Positions 47,932-60,119 of a DNA stretch of 64,000 bases are shown here, in pieces. Positions within the stretch are counted from its first letter, which is position 1, and each line of letters begins with the position of its first letter. The position numbers were made by a program, and so were the translations under genes. The stretch lies in contig NC_060252.1 of assembly GCF_921293095.1 (NCBI RefSeq), positions 40,424,881-40,488,880 of the forward strand. Reading direction: 5' to 3'. A model generated the notes under the pieces. That model ran no database searches. It was not told where the DNA came from and was given only the letters and a program-made list of their open reading frames with translations. The stretch is from Ischnura elegans. Lineage: Eukaryota; Arthropoda; Insecta; Odonata; Coenagrionidae.

Positions 47932-48651
47932 CATTTATTGCTCTGTCCTGAATTGAGATTATTATTGAGATCTGCTGTTAGGAGAATGAAGTAACCCTAA
48001 ATTGATTATGTTTTACAATTAAAATGCTTTTAAACTTAATTTTCCCTTAAATATTTCTATATGTACTAGCAGGGTGATATCACAGTGTCATTGAAATTAG
48101 TTCGTCTATCGGATAAGGGTGGGTACTGCAGATATTTACACGGAGAAAAAAGATATATTGTTTAGTTGCCGTTTAATTCTTTACGCATTATTATTATAGT
48201 ATTCTACCGATTAAGGTGGGTTTCCGTGGAGTTCTAAAGAGGTGATCTGGGAGCGTCCCTTTCCTTCCATCACTGTCTTCAATTCACTGTAAGGCCTACT
48301 CCTTTTCAATCTATCTAATAAAACTATTCTGTTGCTTCGCCTCCTTTGTTTCCCTAACATTCTATTCTCTAACACCATTTTTAACATGCCCTCCCCGCTA
48401 AGTACTCCTCCCATCCATATCTTCTGTCTCCTCCGTATCCCATCTAAAAGCTGCCTCTCCTCCCCAACCGTATCCAGCACTTCGTCGCTCCTTTTCCTCT
48501 CCATCTATTTCCCCTTCTCCACCTTCTCCATACCCACATCTCGAATGCTTCCAATCAGACCTCGTTTTCTTTCCTCAGTTTCCACGTTTCCGCACCGTAG
48601 AGAGCTACACACCAGATCAAACTCTTCACTAACCTTTTCTTTAAAATTCAG
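47932..48651 (+). repeat. 720-bp tandem duplication, unit 1
   Basis: This unit is base-for-base identical to 48652-49371 in every line compared. The boundaries share the 6-base word taaaat (47932, 48652, 49372), a microhomology-type junction. The unit contains about 260 bp of non-LINE flank (47932-48190) and the last 460 bp or so of a minus-strand LINE. Perfect identity means a very recent event, or an assembly or cloning duplication. Confidence 0.9.
48193..48651 (-). pseudogene. LINE ORF2 3' end, extra copy
   Basis: The minus-strand frame 48504-48211 (97 codons) is the C-terminal tail of a LINE ORF2. It shows the 'EVLDTVGEERQLLDGIRRRQ' type of segment at residues 8-27 and a basic stretch of GKQRRRSNR type after it. 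It ends at TAA (48211-48213), followed by a short 3' tail ending in taataataat-like sequence near 48190, which suits RTE-type LINEs with short 3' ends. It exists only because of the 720-bp duplication. Confidence 0.7.
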
Positions 48652-49371
48652 CATTTATTGCTCTGTCCTGAATTGAGATTATTATTGAGATCTGCTGTTA
48701 GGAGAATGAAGTAACCCTAAATTGATTATGTTTTACAATTAAAATGCTTTTAAACTTAATTTTCCCTTAAATATTTCTATATGTACTAGCAGGGTGATAT
48801 CACAGTGTCATTGAAATTAGTTCGTCTATCGGATAAGGGTGGGTACTGCAGATATTTACACGGAGAAAAAAGATATATTGTTTAGTTGCCGTTTAATTCT
48901 TTACGCATTATTATTATAGTATTCTACCGATTAAGGTGGGTTTCCGTGGAGTTCTAAAGAGGTGATCTGGGAGCGTCCCTTTCCTTCCATCACTGTCTTC
49001 AATTCACTGTAAGGCCTACTCCTTTTCAATCTATCTAATAAAACTATTCTGTTGCTTCGCCTCCTTTGTTTCCCTAACATTCTATTCTCTAACACCATTT
49101 TTAACATGCCCTCCCCGCTAAGTACTCCTCCCATCCATATCTTCTGTCTCCTCCGTATCCCATCTAAAAGCTGCCTCTCCTCCCCAACCGTATCCAGCAC
49201 TTCGTCGCTCCTTTTCCTCTCCATCTATTTCCCCTTCTCCACCTTCTCCATACCCACATCTCGAATGCTTCCAATCAGACCTCGTTTTCTTTCCTCAGTT
49301 TCCACGTTTCCGCACCGTAGAGAGCTACACACCAGATCAAACTCTTCACTAACCTTTTCTTTAAAATCTTA
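48652..49371 (+). repeat. 720-bp tandem duplication, unit 2
   Basis: Second, identical copy of the unit. It inserts the LINE's own downstream flank into the middle of the LINE, so the duplication happened after the LINE inserted. The true single-copy allele would read straight from 49372-50068 through one unit into 47931. Confidence 0.9.
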
Positions 49372-50068
49372 TCTAACGACCCTCTCAGAAGCTCCTTCCT
49401 GTTCATGAACGCCTCCTTTGCTAGTGCAATTCACTTCCTGATGTCTCTGCTACTGTGTCCATTTTCCTATAATGTGCTGCCTAAGTAGTTGAATTGTAAT
49501 ACCAGCTCATGTTATTCCCCACCTACTTTTATCTTGACTCACATTCTTCGCTGGCGATACCTTACAAAACTGCATTACCTTAGTTTTTTTGTGATCAATT
49601 CTCATCCCATACTCCTAGCACCGCTCGTCTAACGCATCCACTAGAGCCTGCAGTCCCCTCGATGACTGGCTTATATACGCCTGATCATCCGCGTACCTTA
49701 CCGATTTAAACATCTTTCCTCCCACTTTCACTCCAACTTCCAACACGTCCCACGCTTCTCTTACCATCTCCTCAGCGTACACGTTGAAAAGCAGCGGCGA
49801 TACAGGACAGCCTTGCCTCAAACCTCGTCCAATGTTTGCCCACCCAGATTCTCCGCCCGCTACCCTCACTTGCGCAGTCTGGGCTATATACAGATTACGT
49901 ATTAGTCGTCTATCCCTCCAATCTACACGTGGTCTCTGGAGGATATCCATTAACTTTACCCAGTTCACCTTATTAAACACAGTTTCGAAATACACGAAAC
50001 TGGTATGTACGTCCTGGTCATATTCTGGGTTCCTCTCCACGAGGGACCTCATTATTGCGATTGCATAG
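48913..50068 (-). pseudogene. Truncated LINE reverse transcriptase, RTE/BovB-like
   Basis: The frame 50052-49615 (145 codons) holds reverse-transcriptase motifs: FVYFETVFN (residues 19-27, box A), GRGLRQGCPVSPLLFN (75-90) and VRYADDQAYIS (118-128). Downstream, in shifted frames, come FNYLGSTL- and VALYGAETWKLRKEN-type segments (about 49480-49300) and the basic C-terminal tail. Box A has Tyr21 where a catalytic Asp is expected, an in-frame TAG follows Cys145, and more stops and frameshifts follow, so it is dead. Homology begins abruptly near 50068, a 5' truncation usual for LINEs. The family call rests on recalled motif style. Confidence 0.85.
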
Positions 50069-52289
50069 CATAATTTGGATAATTTTTATGCATAATTTGG
50101 GAAAATGTAGTTAAGGTCAAATTTTTAGCAATCCAATCGTCAGACGAATACTTATGTTCGAAGTCACTTTTTCACGGTATGAAGACCTCTTTTGAAGTAG
50201 TATTTATGGATTGCAGATATATAACTCTTGGGATATCGCCCTTTCAAACTATTTTCGTAGTTGTCCCATTTATGTAGTTGGTTTGCGTTTACCCTTGGTT
50301 GAAAATTTTCATCCGAAAGCAAAATAAATCAAAATTTTCTTAAATGAATATCACTACGAATTTATTCCACCTCTTAATGAGTAAAAAATAAACATAAATA
50401 AACGCTAGGAATGACTTTGGCAAAGTATGTATTCCTGTTTTGCTGTCAAAGGCTGCTACAATTAGCACGCAGATAAAAGCTAAGGATTGAAAAATGAAAA
50501 CGAGCGAAAATTATCTTTAGCTAATGATAGCAAATTTGATGATTGTAGCTCAAAAATTCGAACATAATTTTTTTCGTGCATGTTTTCAGTAAATTTTCCT
50601 TGACTAGTTTACAAAATAAATAATATTGACACAATTTTTCTTCATTTAAAAATATTTATTCGTCTTTTGCAGAGGTATTGAGATTGTCGATATTGCTCAT
50701 TATTCCATTGCTTGACAAAGGAGTCAAGTGTACTCACCCTTATGTCATAAACCTGGATATCAATTGTCTCAAGGCTCGTGATGTCTGCCAAAGGGTTTCA
50801 CCATGTGTTTACTTGAGGCGACGACTGCTTATCTCCACTCTCCGTGCACTCGCCAAACAGCCCTAGCAATAAACCCTTCTTTCTTCACCGTTACTGTTGA
50901 CCTCCGTAGCCACTCGTGTCCCCACGTGACCTAATCGTCGACCTTATATTTCCATCACACGATCCACGAATGAAATCATTCCAATATCGTGCGGTACTTT
51001 CTTTCGACTCGTGACCTCTCTTTTCTTTCCTCAGCCTCGTCAACATTCTCTAGTACAGCTTGTCTCCAAAAACCCCGCCTGATATTTCCCTCCACCATCT
51101 AAGTCTACGTGTACCTTATCTGTTTCCATTATCGATAAGAATTTTCTACGAAATGTCGCGTGCTTTCCGAAGAAAAGGGCCTCCTTCCCTCTATGATACA
51201 GACCCCACAGTCAAAACCCCCCGACCACCCCTGTTTCGCCGGCCCTTACGGCCTCGCGTGCAAGGTTGTTTGACCGGAAGCCGATAAACTGTGGCCACGG
51301 TTGGTCCCTGGGTGATTCCATTCCTAAGGGAGAGAATGTGTGCATGTGAATACTAGGGACTGCTTTGGACGGGTTGGTCGGGGGAAGGGGGAATAATATG
51401 AAAAATGTTCGACCTGCGCATGCATCAAGATAAACAGTACATTTTTCTCAATGTTTTAATGTGGATTCATGTGGGGTTGAGTCGGGATACCATCAAAGAT
51501 TTCCATTTCCCTCCCGGGAAAAAGAAATGAATACCTTCCTCTCTCTCCATGCATTCTTAGTCATATTTATCTTGATTCGATGGAATATATTTCCGCTTGA
51601 AATACGCTTTGCGCTAGAGATTAATTCCTATTGCATGTGTAGCCGTGTGACAGTCTCTATATTTCTTTTTGCTTGAACCTAGTTTCCCACGAGACATTAA
51701 CTTTTTTTCTCTTGTCTTCAGAAGTTAACGTTTACTTGTAAATCCATATTTCATCTAGTTGCGCTTATTTGATGCTGAAAACTACTATTATAACATTTAT
51801 GGCCTTTTTTGCATCTAATACCTTCGCATACTTTTATTTGAAGTCACATTTAATTTTACATGAGTGATCGGAATAAACCATACGACTAACCTGTGACACT
51901 GTATTAATCGCTATAATGTAGAATTCGGTGATAAATTTCCGATTTCATAATGAAAACAGCAAACTTGAGTCGATTAGGTTCTATAATTAATTTGACTCCA
52001 TGTCCCCTATGTTCGATAATAAATAACATGTGCAAACTAAATGAACAGAGATGAGTCTAGTTGCGTATTTCGATCATTGTTATGTAACAAACGTATTGTT
52101 GTGAGGCAATTATTGCCATATCTGGTGATTTATATTGATTTTGGCCGCATTAGTGTGTTTTGAGCATTGCCTTTGCTGATGTGCATATTTGGATTGGTGG
52201 AAAAACCTCATTGGGTTCTTTGAAATGGTGGACGTATTTAAAATGATATAAATTGCTTGGTAAGCATTGTTAATGAGACTCCATTATTC
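50069..52289. other. Noncoding stretch
   Basis: A+T-rich except for a C+T-rich part at 50870-51290. No supported gene. Confidence 0.55.
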
Positions 52290-52350
52290 TCGAACGACTG
52301 ACTAAGCAGCTACCCCGGGATAGCCACTAGATCATCGCTGGTTCACCCAG
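52290..52350 (-). mobile_element. Possible tRNA-derived SINE head
   Basis: On the minus strand, tgatctagtgg fits the A-box consensus TRGYNNAGTGG except at one position, and gttcgagaat about 28 nt later resembles a B box. The intervening ctatcccggggtag adds local G+C. No clear body, tail or second copy was seen, so this is tentative. A chance match is possible. Confidence 0.3.
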
Positions 52351-54119
52351 GAAACAAATTTATTCCAAGTGGCAAATGAAGAATATACTTTTCATTCGCT
52401 TGGACCTGGAATCAATCTTAGATCCTATCATTTAAACGGGTTATCGTCCGATATTATTTGATTTTTAATATTAATTTTTTAGCCTTTGCCTGTCTATCGG
52501 TATATCTCTGTTCCGTTACATTTTATCTTTCTTTATATCTAGTATTTTAATTCTTGTATGTATTAACACTTAAAAAAATATAGTCATTGAATCTCGGTTG
52601 CAGTACGTATCGCAATCGCTTGGTGTAATTAGCTTAACTAGATTTTTTATGCTTGGAATCGACAATGGATTCCTAAATTATTTTAATTTGATGTAATGTG
52701 TCGCTATGAAACCCTTATAATACATATTGTCACCATTGAAATACATTTGATGTGCTCAGAAAAGTTTTGTATCCTAGGTTTTAGATAAGTAACGATCCCT
52801 TATATTTGTTTTTTACTGCGTATTTTTTCAAATGACTGGAACTACTTTTAAGTATATTTTTATATATGTTATCATTCTGATTCATTTTATGTAACTCAAA
52901 TATTATTTTATTTAGTTGCTTTTTTATTATTTATTATATTGGTTGAGTTGGCACCTTGGTCTCTGGGATAAAAAAAGGATTTTTGTTCCATAAGCCATAT
53001 TGAGATCTAAGAAAAAAGAAAACCATGGTATGAAGTGATATTGGAGTTTTAAAATGGCTTTGATGCGTTAATTTTTACAATATTTTATTACTAAACCTTA
53101 GAAAATAACATGCTATGACCGCTAGATTGAATTCACCAAGTGGCGTTTGCTAGGTTAGGAATTAAATCGGAATTCTTTTGAAGTAATGCGGCAGATGGCT
53201 TCGCATCAATTTCAGGACCCAAATGAAACCCCCACTCCTTTCCGTCGGTGGTGGTCCAAGATTAATATCGCCATCAAGATGTCGTCTTCAACTCTCTCGA
53301 CCGGCGATCCCACCACTATCTGAACCCGGGAGATGGACCATCTCAAGCCGCGTACAAGCCGCGGGCCTCCGGTCTCTCCCATTCAACCATCCGCAAGTAA
53401 GCCGCAGTGATCTGTGTCGCCCCTCGCTACCGGCGGACATCATTCTTTACCGTGCACATCTCGAGCAGGGCCACATTTGATCCTCTTAGGGCATTAGTCA
53501 CATGCCCTTTTCCGTGGCTGTTGGCTGGGTGAGATCCGTGTGTCTCACTCCCTTAGCATTGTGGACCGGAGGGTGGTATGCTTCATCTCGCTTTACCCAC
53601 TTCAACTCTCTTATGGGTGACAATACTCTTTGCTCTTCACGAGTCCTCACTCCATCTCTCTCGTATCTATACCTCTTGATCTACCCTTTTTCCCTTCCTT
53701 TCTGAGTTATTTTCTTCACCGGAATATACTCCCATTGCCAGGAGAAGTTCTTCTCTTCCGGCTTTTTATTTTTGTTTCACACGACATTCATACTCTTCGA
53801 TATGAATTTCCTTTATCCCAAAGAAATTGACATGGAATGCCTGTAATTTTTTTCTCAATCATACTTTTTCAGTTTAACGATCGAGTTATCTGATCTCAGT
53901 ACATATTTTAATTGGTTAATGGTTAATAAATGAAAAAGTAAATCAATTACACTTGTAAATGTGTTCGTATATGAATTTGTCACCGAGACCTGGCGTTGCT
54001 TTTTCATTTATTTTCGCAATAAATCCATGATATTCCAATTACGTTAATTTCATCCAACGACATTTGCACGAAACACCCCTTTCTTTGACATTCAATCACA
54101 CTGTTCCAGTTAAAGTGAT

Positions 54120-54122
<3 letters not shown>
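52351..54122. other. Noncoding stretch with G+C-richer patch
   Basis: About 53210-53480 is G+C-richer and open in one frame for 85 codons (53223-53480). A shorter frame from 53189 starts with Met and reads about 49 codons. Both lack known motifs. An acceptor-like atttcag precedes at 53208-53214, and a gtaag word follows near 53396. An exon is conceivable but not supported. Confidence 0.35.

Positions 54123-54151
<29 letters not shown>
54123..54151 (+). repeat. T29 homopolymer
   Basis: Twenty-nine consecutive T residues. A run this long is often the poly-A tail of a retrotransposed sequence on the minus strand. The 200 bases to its right (54152-54350), which would be the inserted sequence, show no recognisable SINE or gene. 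Confidence 0.85.
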
Positions 54152-54631
54152 GGCGGTCAATAAATCTTGTCGCACGCATAGGATATCACCATTTATAAAA
54201 GGAGTTAACCATTTTTTGCATATTCAATTTCATGATTTAGTGATATTTTATCATAAATAAACATCAAATTATAATGAAGAAACTGGATTTAGATCCACTG
54301 AGTGGCATTTAATTCCCTTGTATCGAAAATTTATGTCTTACGGCATTTGAGGCATGTCTATAATTTTTGGTTTTGAAACTTATAAATTAAAAAATCCCTC
54401 AAAACTCTAGCTTGCATTTCTGTCACTTACAAGAAGAGTTTTTTTTTTCAATGATTCGAAGCTTTCTGAATAGTAATATACCCCAAATCTCTAACAAATG
54501 TCACCTTAAATTACTTTGGCGACCTTGAATGCCATCTTTTGAAATATTTTGCCTAAAACCGGCGATCACCTCTCCTTGAGTATCGTCCGTGTTCCGCCTT
54601 TTGTTTGATTCATAAACTCTTATGCTGCACT
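54152..54631. other. A+T-rich noncoding stretch
   Basis: Nothing recognised. The last 8 bases (54624-54631, gctgcact) are the left target duplication of the next element. Confidence 0.55.
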
Positions 54632-54980
54632 CAGGGGCGCCGACTTATAAAAAATATTGGGGGGGCCCATATCGGAGGTCTTGCCCCGGGAGGAGGTTCA
54701 ATTCAAAGTGTGTCGCAGCACCGAAACTATCATGATTCACACCACTTGATTCAGTTAACCTGCTTAACCTTATAATTACTTGTTTTAACACATTGTTGAA
54801 TTTATTTTAAAGGTAACTATCGTCAAACATGGGAAGTAAAAATTAACAATGTATTTTTGTGATTTCACAAAGCATAATATAACTTAATTATTTCTTGAAT
54901 TATTGAGGAGGCACCGCCCCCCCAAACGAATCTTTGAGGGGGCTCGGGCCCCCTCAGGCCTCATGGAGTCGGCGCCACTG
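54632..54980. mobile_element. Non-autonomous hAT-type element, 349 bp
   Basis: The left end caggggcgccgact and the reverse-complemented right end cagtggcgccgact agree at 13 of 14 positions. Sub-terminal G-rich (ggggggg, 54659-54665) and C-rich (ccgcccccccaaacg, 54915) segments extend the pairing. The flanking octamers gctgcact (54624-54631) and gctgtact (54981-54988) match at 7 of 8, the hAT signature. The A+T-rich interior has no transposase. Clean ends and duplication suggest it is younger than the elements at 3004 and 43079. Confidence 0.87.
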
Positions 54981-57873
54981 GCTGTACTTAAAACTTATTG
55001 CCCCTCATCTCCATTGTGCGAACTATCCGTCTTTGCCGTGCAACCGAAAACATCTTGTCCTCATTCTTGTGTTCTTCGTCGAGACCCACCGAAGTTAGGA
55101 CATTGCTTGGATGAGGAAACTTTTCTAAAAATTCGATATGTTTCAATGCACTAATTGTAACTGAAGTCACTAATCTTCTGTAAGGTGTCTCGCTTGATTT
55201 CGAATGAGCTGCTGTCATTTATAGCGCTCTTTCCATAATACAGAGCGCAATTCCTAGGAAAGGACGGTTAAGGATGTGTGCGGAGTGTGTTATCAGGTTT
55301 ATTATAGTGGATGTTTAACATATTTGTTTAAAAATCGTGCAATTTTCCACAAAATGGTTAATAACTAAATTAAATTTACCTAAAATGACACGAACTGTAT
55401 TTAAACTGCTAGTAAATTATACTCATTTTTGTGGAAAGATTTTCTTGCATTAGTAATAAATGTATAGCCTCTCTTAGTCACTCCAAATGCATTCACCCTG
55501 TGATATATTTTATTGGACTCAGTGTCCATTACCTGTGCTAGACTGGACCCCTTGGAAGTAGGTGAGCGTCGAAAGAAGACTGATTGTCATTAATCGATCA
55601 TTGGTGAGGCTTACGTTTGTCGCGAATGGTTTGCTGTTTTATTAATTAGGGAAAAATACTTTGAAAACAATCATTTTGATATCTATAGATCTCTTTGATC
55701 GCTTTTTTATCACCCTAAAAATGATAGTTACTCTACTAAGCTCAATTTGTCATTGCTGACTCATTCATTATTACATTTTAACACCTTTTACAACTTATTA
55801 TCTTGTCTATTTTAATGGCGTAATTTTGTAGACATAAATAATTCAGTGAAATCCTAAAGCACCCTGGATTACTGTTGCACGATAATAAGATAAGTTTTCG
55901 AATACTTCACAATTATCCAATTGAGCGTGACTCATGAAAATGTTATCTTTTCAATCTCCATTTTTATTTTTTTCCTTACCTTTCTTTTCTCAAACATGGA
56001 TCTCAATTTTGGATTGTGCGAAAAAATTAGAATCCTTACCGTTCACCTACTTTTCTTTCTTATCAATTTTCGCAAACCTGCGCTTCTTTTTTCGCCCGGA
56101 AGTCCTAATTAGTGCCTTGGTTACCGTTCCAATCGAGTGATGGAGAAGCAAACAATGACGTTTGTGGCGCTCGGGATGAATGCAGAATAACGAGAGAAGA
56201 GAAATTCTGAATCAATGATTTCTTTTGTGCTTTCGTATCGATCGATTGGAGAGCATGCAAGAAAACTCCTTCCACGAAGGAAATTGTTGGAAGGACCAGT
56301 CGTGAAACATTTTGGTGACATAATTAACGTGATTGGCCTATTAAAATGCCAATCTCTCCATTGTTATTTCAAGGAGGTGAATTTCCATAAAAAATATGGC
56401 GACGATATTCCGCGTTGTCGACCCTTTTTTTCTCTTTATTTCGCTGCTATCGTTTTTCTCCTTGCGAAAGAGTCAATTAAGCCCTTTTCAACTGTTCAGC
56501 CGTCCACGAAATGAGAATTTCTATATATATATTTTCTCCTCTGTACGGCGCTACGAACCAGGGTCACATGTTTTGGGTGCATGGTGCTCGAGCTGAGAGC
56601 GTCAAGAATCGCCCAAGAAACAATTCAACGGACGTCATTAGCCAAGAGTCCTTTCTTTAGATCCCAAGCTGGTTGATTTTTTTCGTATTTATTTTCCTCG
56701 CCCGATAATGGTATACTGCTTTCCTATTGCAACGGAAGGAGCGGAAAGTTTTAATTGGAAATCTCTTCGAAGATCGTATTTCCTTCTTGCTGGGCCATTC
56801 AACACTATCCTTTCTTCGAATTCCCGTCTTTGGACTTTTTTATATGTGATTCTTTGACTTTAGTTTCCGTTAACGGTCTTCTATTCTTTCTTATCTTTAT
56901 TGCCGTCAATCGGTGTATCTATGGTTTCTCAATAGCCCACGCGATTTCTTTTGTTTCTCGTTGATGTGATATGAGGTGGTCCCATTGGATTTATTTCGCT
57001 GTAGGGCGTTACGGAAAATAATAACGGCTCTGTATTGAAATAATGATGCTTTCACTCAGATCCGACATCGTACTTCTATAAAAGGAGGCGGTTGATGAAA
57101 CGGAGAGATATTTACGTTGAAAAAATGCCCCTGAAAATGGAAATAAAAAGAAAAAAATCTGGTGTTAACATGCTAACTTTTAACAAGGACACCGAAACTG
57201 TTTAAATCATTTGTTAATGGTGACAAGAAATCTTTTTGTGCAAATTATTTATTAAATTTATAATTTCTTCAGATTTTAAATGTGAAAATTTTGCGTGCTG
57301 TTGACTGTGGTTCTAAACTACTTTTTATTGACAATTTTGGAGTAATGACGTACGCCGAGCTGCTCTGTAAACAATTCTTAGATGCCCTGATACCATTTTA
57401 CCATTCACTTCTATAATACCTCCCCGTCCCCCCTCTAAGAAAGTATTTGGTCGTGATCAGCCCCAGCCCATAGACTCACTCACATCTGATCTGCACTCCG
57501 TAGTCATACCCGTCCTGTACAACCCTCCATCTTCACTTTTCCTCCCTCCAAAAAAAAATTGTTTATTAACGACTCGCCATCAAAGCAAAAGTTGTTTTTC
57601 TTCTATAAAATGACAAAAAAGTGTTGAAATTGGTCCAGGTTGTACCAAATAAAGCCGTGTGGTATTGACAAGTAATCACTTTATTAATTTAAATATAAGA
57701 TAGTTCCGCAAAGTTGGTTGGTGAACAATTGAAGTTATCTTAAAATTTGCTTGCAATTTAATTTCTCAAGAGGTATATAACTATCCTATTTGGAATTATA
57801 TTGATGGAAGCTGATAGTAAAGCGCTTATTTTATACTATGAAATAAAAAAAAAATTGCATAACCTCATAAGTT
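54981..57873. other. Noncoding stretch
   Basis: A+T-rich with a C+T-rich patch at 57415-57560. The 99-codon frame at 56215-56514 has no recognisable motif. Confidence 0.5.
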
Positions 57874-57948
57874 TAATACTGTGCGACCTAAGGTTTGATG
57901 TCGCACGATAATAACGTGTCCCTTCGAAACCTAAGTCACACGGTATTA
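57874..57948. repeat. Inverted repeat with inner hairpin
   Basis: The arms 57874-57896 (taatactgtgcgacctaagg then ttt) and 57927-57948 (aaacctaagtcacacggtat then ta) pair at about 19 of 22 positions. Inside, gtgcgac (57881-57887) can pair with gtcgcac (57900-57906), giving two alternative folds. A related word, ccgtgtggtattg, occurs upstream near 57654. It is consistent with a small fold-back element. Confidence 0.5.
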
Positions 57949-59900
57949 TATTTGTTTGCCATTACAAAGTTTTTTACAATTAATTTATGATCAGACTGTC
58001 CTATGAAGTCACGCCCAAGACAACGAATTACAAATCTGTTTCCCAGAAATTGAGAATAAGGTAAGAAAGTAGCACATTCAATCTTCAGATAGGTTGAATT
58101 TTTCTCCATTATGCGAATGTGTTCACATCTGGCAGTTGCAATTTTTTTCCTCCCCTAATTTCTTCCTCGTCCTTTCCTTCCAATAAACCTGCCTTGTTCC
58201 TCCTATCGTCTCTTTAATAAGCCCCCGCGTAGGTCTTTGTCTTGCGTCTTTCAACGTTCATTTCGCCCGCGCAAAGACGTTTCCGTAAATGCTCCTATAC
58301 TTCCTCCACTCATTGTGTTCCCCAAGTGGCTAAATTGCTCATTCTCTTCCATTTCTTTTCTCTTTTGCGTCCTTTTGTGCAAAGGTCCCTTCATTTTTTT
58401 TCCCCATCCTCCTGTCCGGACGACGATGTCAACGCAAATTCTAAGTTTTCCGCAGTCCTCAAATTTTATCTTCGTCTCGGAAATGCCACCAACTTTCTTT
58501 CTTTCCTTTCGCTTCCTCTAATTTCCCGCCATAAAGGGTGACAGAAATGACTGTGACGAAACAATTATCATGGAAGGAATGAAGGTGTAGAATTGCCGTT
58601 TCTAGCTAAACTGATGATGTTGACCATCGCATATCATTATTTTGTTAGAAGTAATGCACTTTTCACTGAAATTCATTTCATTTATCAAATTCATTTTTTG
58701 CAGTTAGTTTTTAGCAAAATAATAATAATAGTTGAATACTGACGTATTTAAAATAAGTGCGACAGCTAATAACCCTTTCTGAGGTAATTTACTCTGCAGA
58801 CAGCTGAACCTACACTCTCATTTGCTAGGTACCACCAGGATGTTTAGTAGGACTAGAGTTCATATATTTGTTGCAAAAAGGAACTATGATATCTATTACC
58901 TTTTATTGGTGCAATAACAAGTTCATACATACAACCGGAGTCATCTATCACCAAGCACGAGCAATTTATTGTTACAACTGTTGTCAGGCCACATAATTTT
59001 AAGCATTTCACAACTAAGAAGCTAATTAAGAATTCTTCGGAATTGACTTATTAGTGGATACTTCAAGGAATTTGTTTTATCTGTTACAGTAAATAGTTGC
59101 AGTGCATGATGCTACACTGGGAAATGTGGAAACTTTCAGGCAATTATTTCTTTTCTTTGCGAAAATTAAGTTTTTAATGAAGCTTTGGTTATGTATGCAT
59201 GTTTGCTAATCATCGCTCTTAAACATTTTCTAGATCAAAATTGCTCCTCCTGTGACTCAGCTATGATAGTGATGATGAGGTGGGTGGCAGGTTTATTTTT
59301 AAAACTTACAGAGACGTGGTGGTAAACATAAATATGTGGCAACTGTAGGGAAATATTCAAATGCCTAGTTTCTTTTCATGCTGCATTCCCAATCATTGTT
59401 GAGTGTGCATAAAAGTACTCGTAAAAACTATGTAAAGTCTAAGTAATCTTGGTATTCTCTTTATTGAATGTAAGCTGGCTTAAGTTGAAGTTATTATTGA
59501 AAATATTTTTTTTGATGTTTCTAGCAATGGATGGATTTCGTAAGCTGGGTAATTTTTAATGACCTTGTGGGCAATAATTTTTACATCATGAGTAATTTTT
59601 AATTTTGGAACGCTTTCAAATTAATAGAAATGCATTAATAAAATTTTATTTCCTCATGATATCACGGTAATAATTCTATATTAAAAGTACTACGTTTGAT
59701 TATCATAAATTCCCTAATTTTGAGTAAATCCTAATTGCTGCTTTTCAAGTTTTCTATCTTCCAACCAAACCAAATTCACTCTTTACTTCCTAGCTTTCGG
59801 TTTGAAATTCAGGCCTCGTCCTGAAGGATGAAGAGGCAAAATGAATGTGGTCGTAGGCGTAGCTTTATTGAATTGAGTGAGTTTAAAATTCAGGCGATGA
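57949..59900. other. Noncoding stretch
   Basis: A C+T-rich block at 58130-58520 gives two overlapping frames of 94 and 99 codons, which are compositional. The remainder is A+T-rich, with a short (TAA) run near 58720. Confidence 0.5.
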
Positions 59901-60119
59901 TTAGTCTGGCGAGGGAAGTACCCGGGCCTCACCGGGATGGAAACGGAGGAAGCGAGAGACAGGCATTCGTCCAGCTAGGCTTTCGAGAGGCAAAATGGTA
60001 ATATCTCCCTCAATTACGACGCCGGGGAACTGAATGGACTGCCCGTGGACTTCGAGAAGGCGAACTCGTCCCTTTGGAAAGAGGACATTGCTCCCACTTG
60101 ATTTTGAATCCCAACGCAA
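59901..60119 (-). other. Unassigned 72-codon frame in G+C-richer DNA
   Basis: The frame reads Met to TAA on the minus strand with a mixed, protein-like composition: hydrophobic runs such as VVIEGDITILPLES alternate with charged residues, unlike the low-complexity frames elsewhere. Third positions are G+C-rich relative to the surroundings. I do not recognise a family. It could be a lone exon, a fragment of a repeat, or chance. Confidence 0.2.

Noticed and set aside
47932..49371. CRISPR-like or satellite array
   Set aside because: Only two identical units are present and they contain LINE sequence, so this is a simple duplication.
53189..53480. Exon bounded by atttcag and a gtaag word
   Set aside because: Two different frames are open, neither recognisable, and such splice-like words are common by chance.
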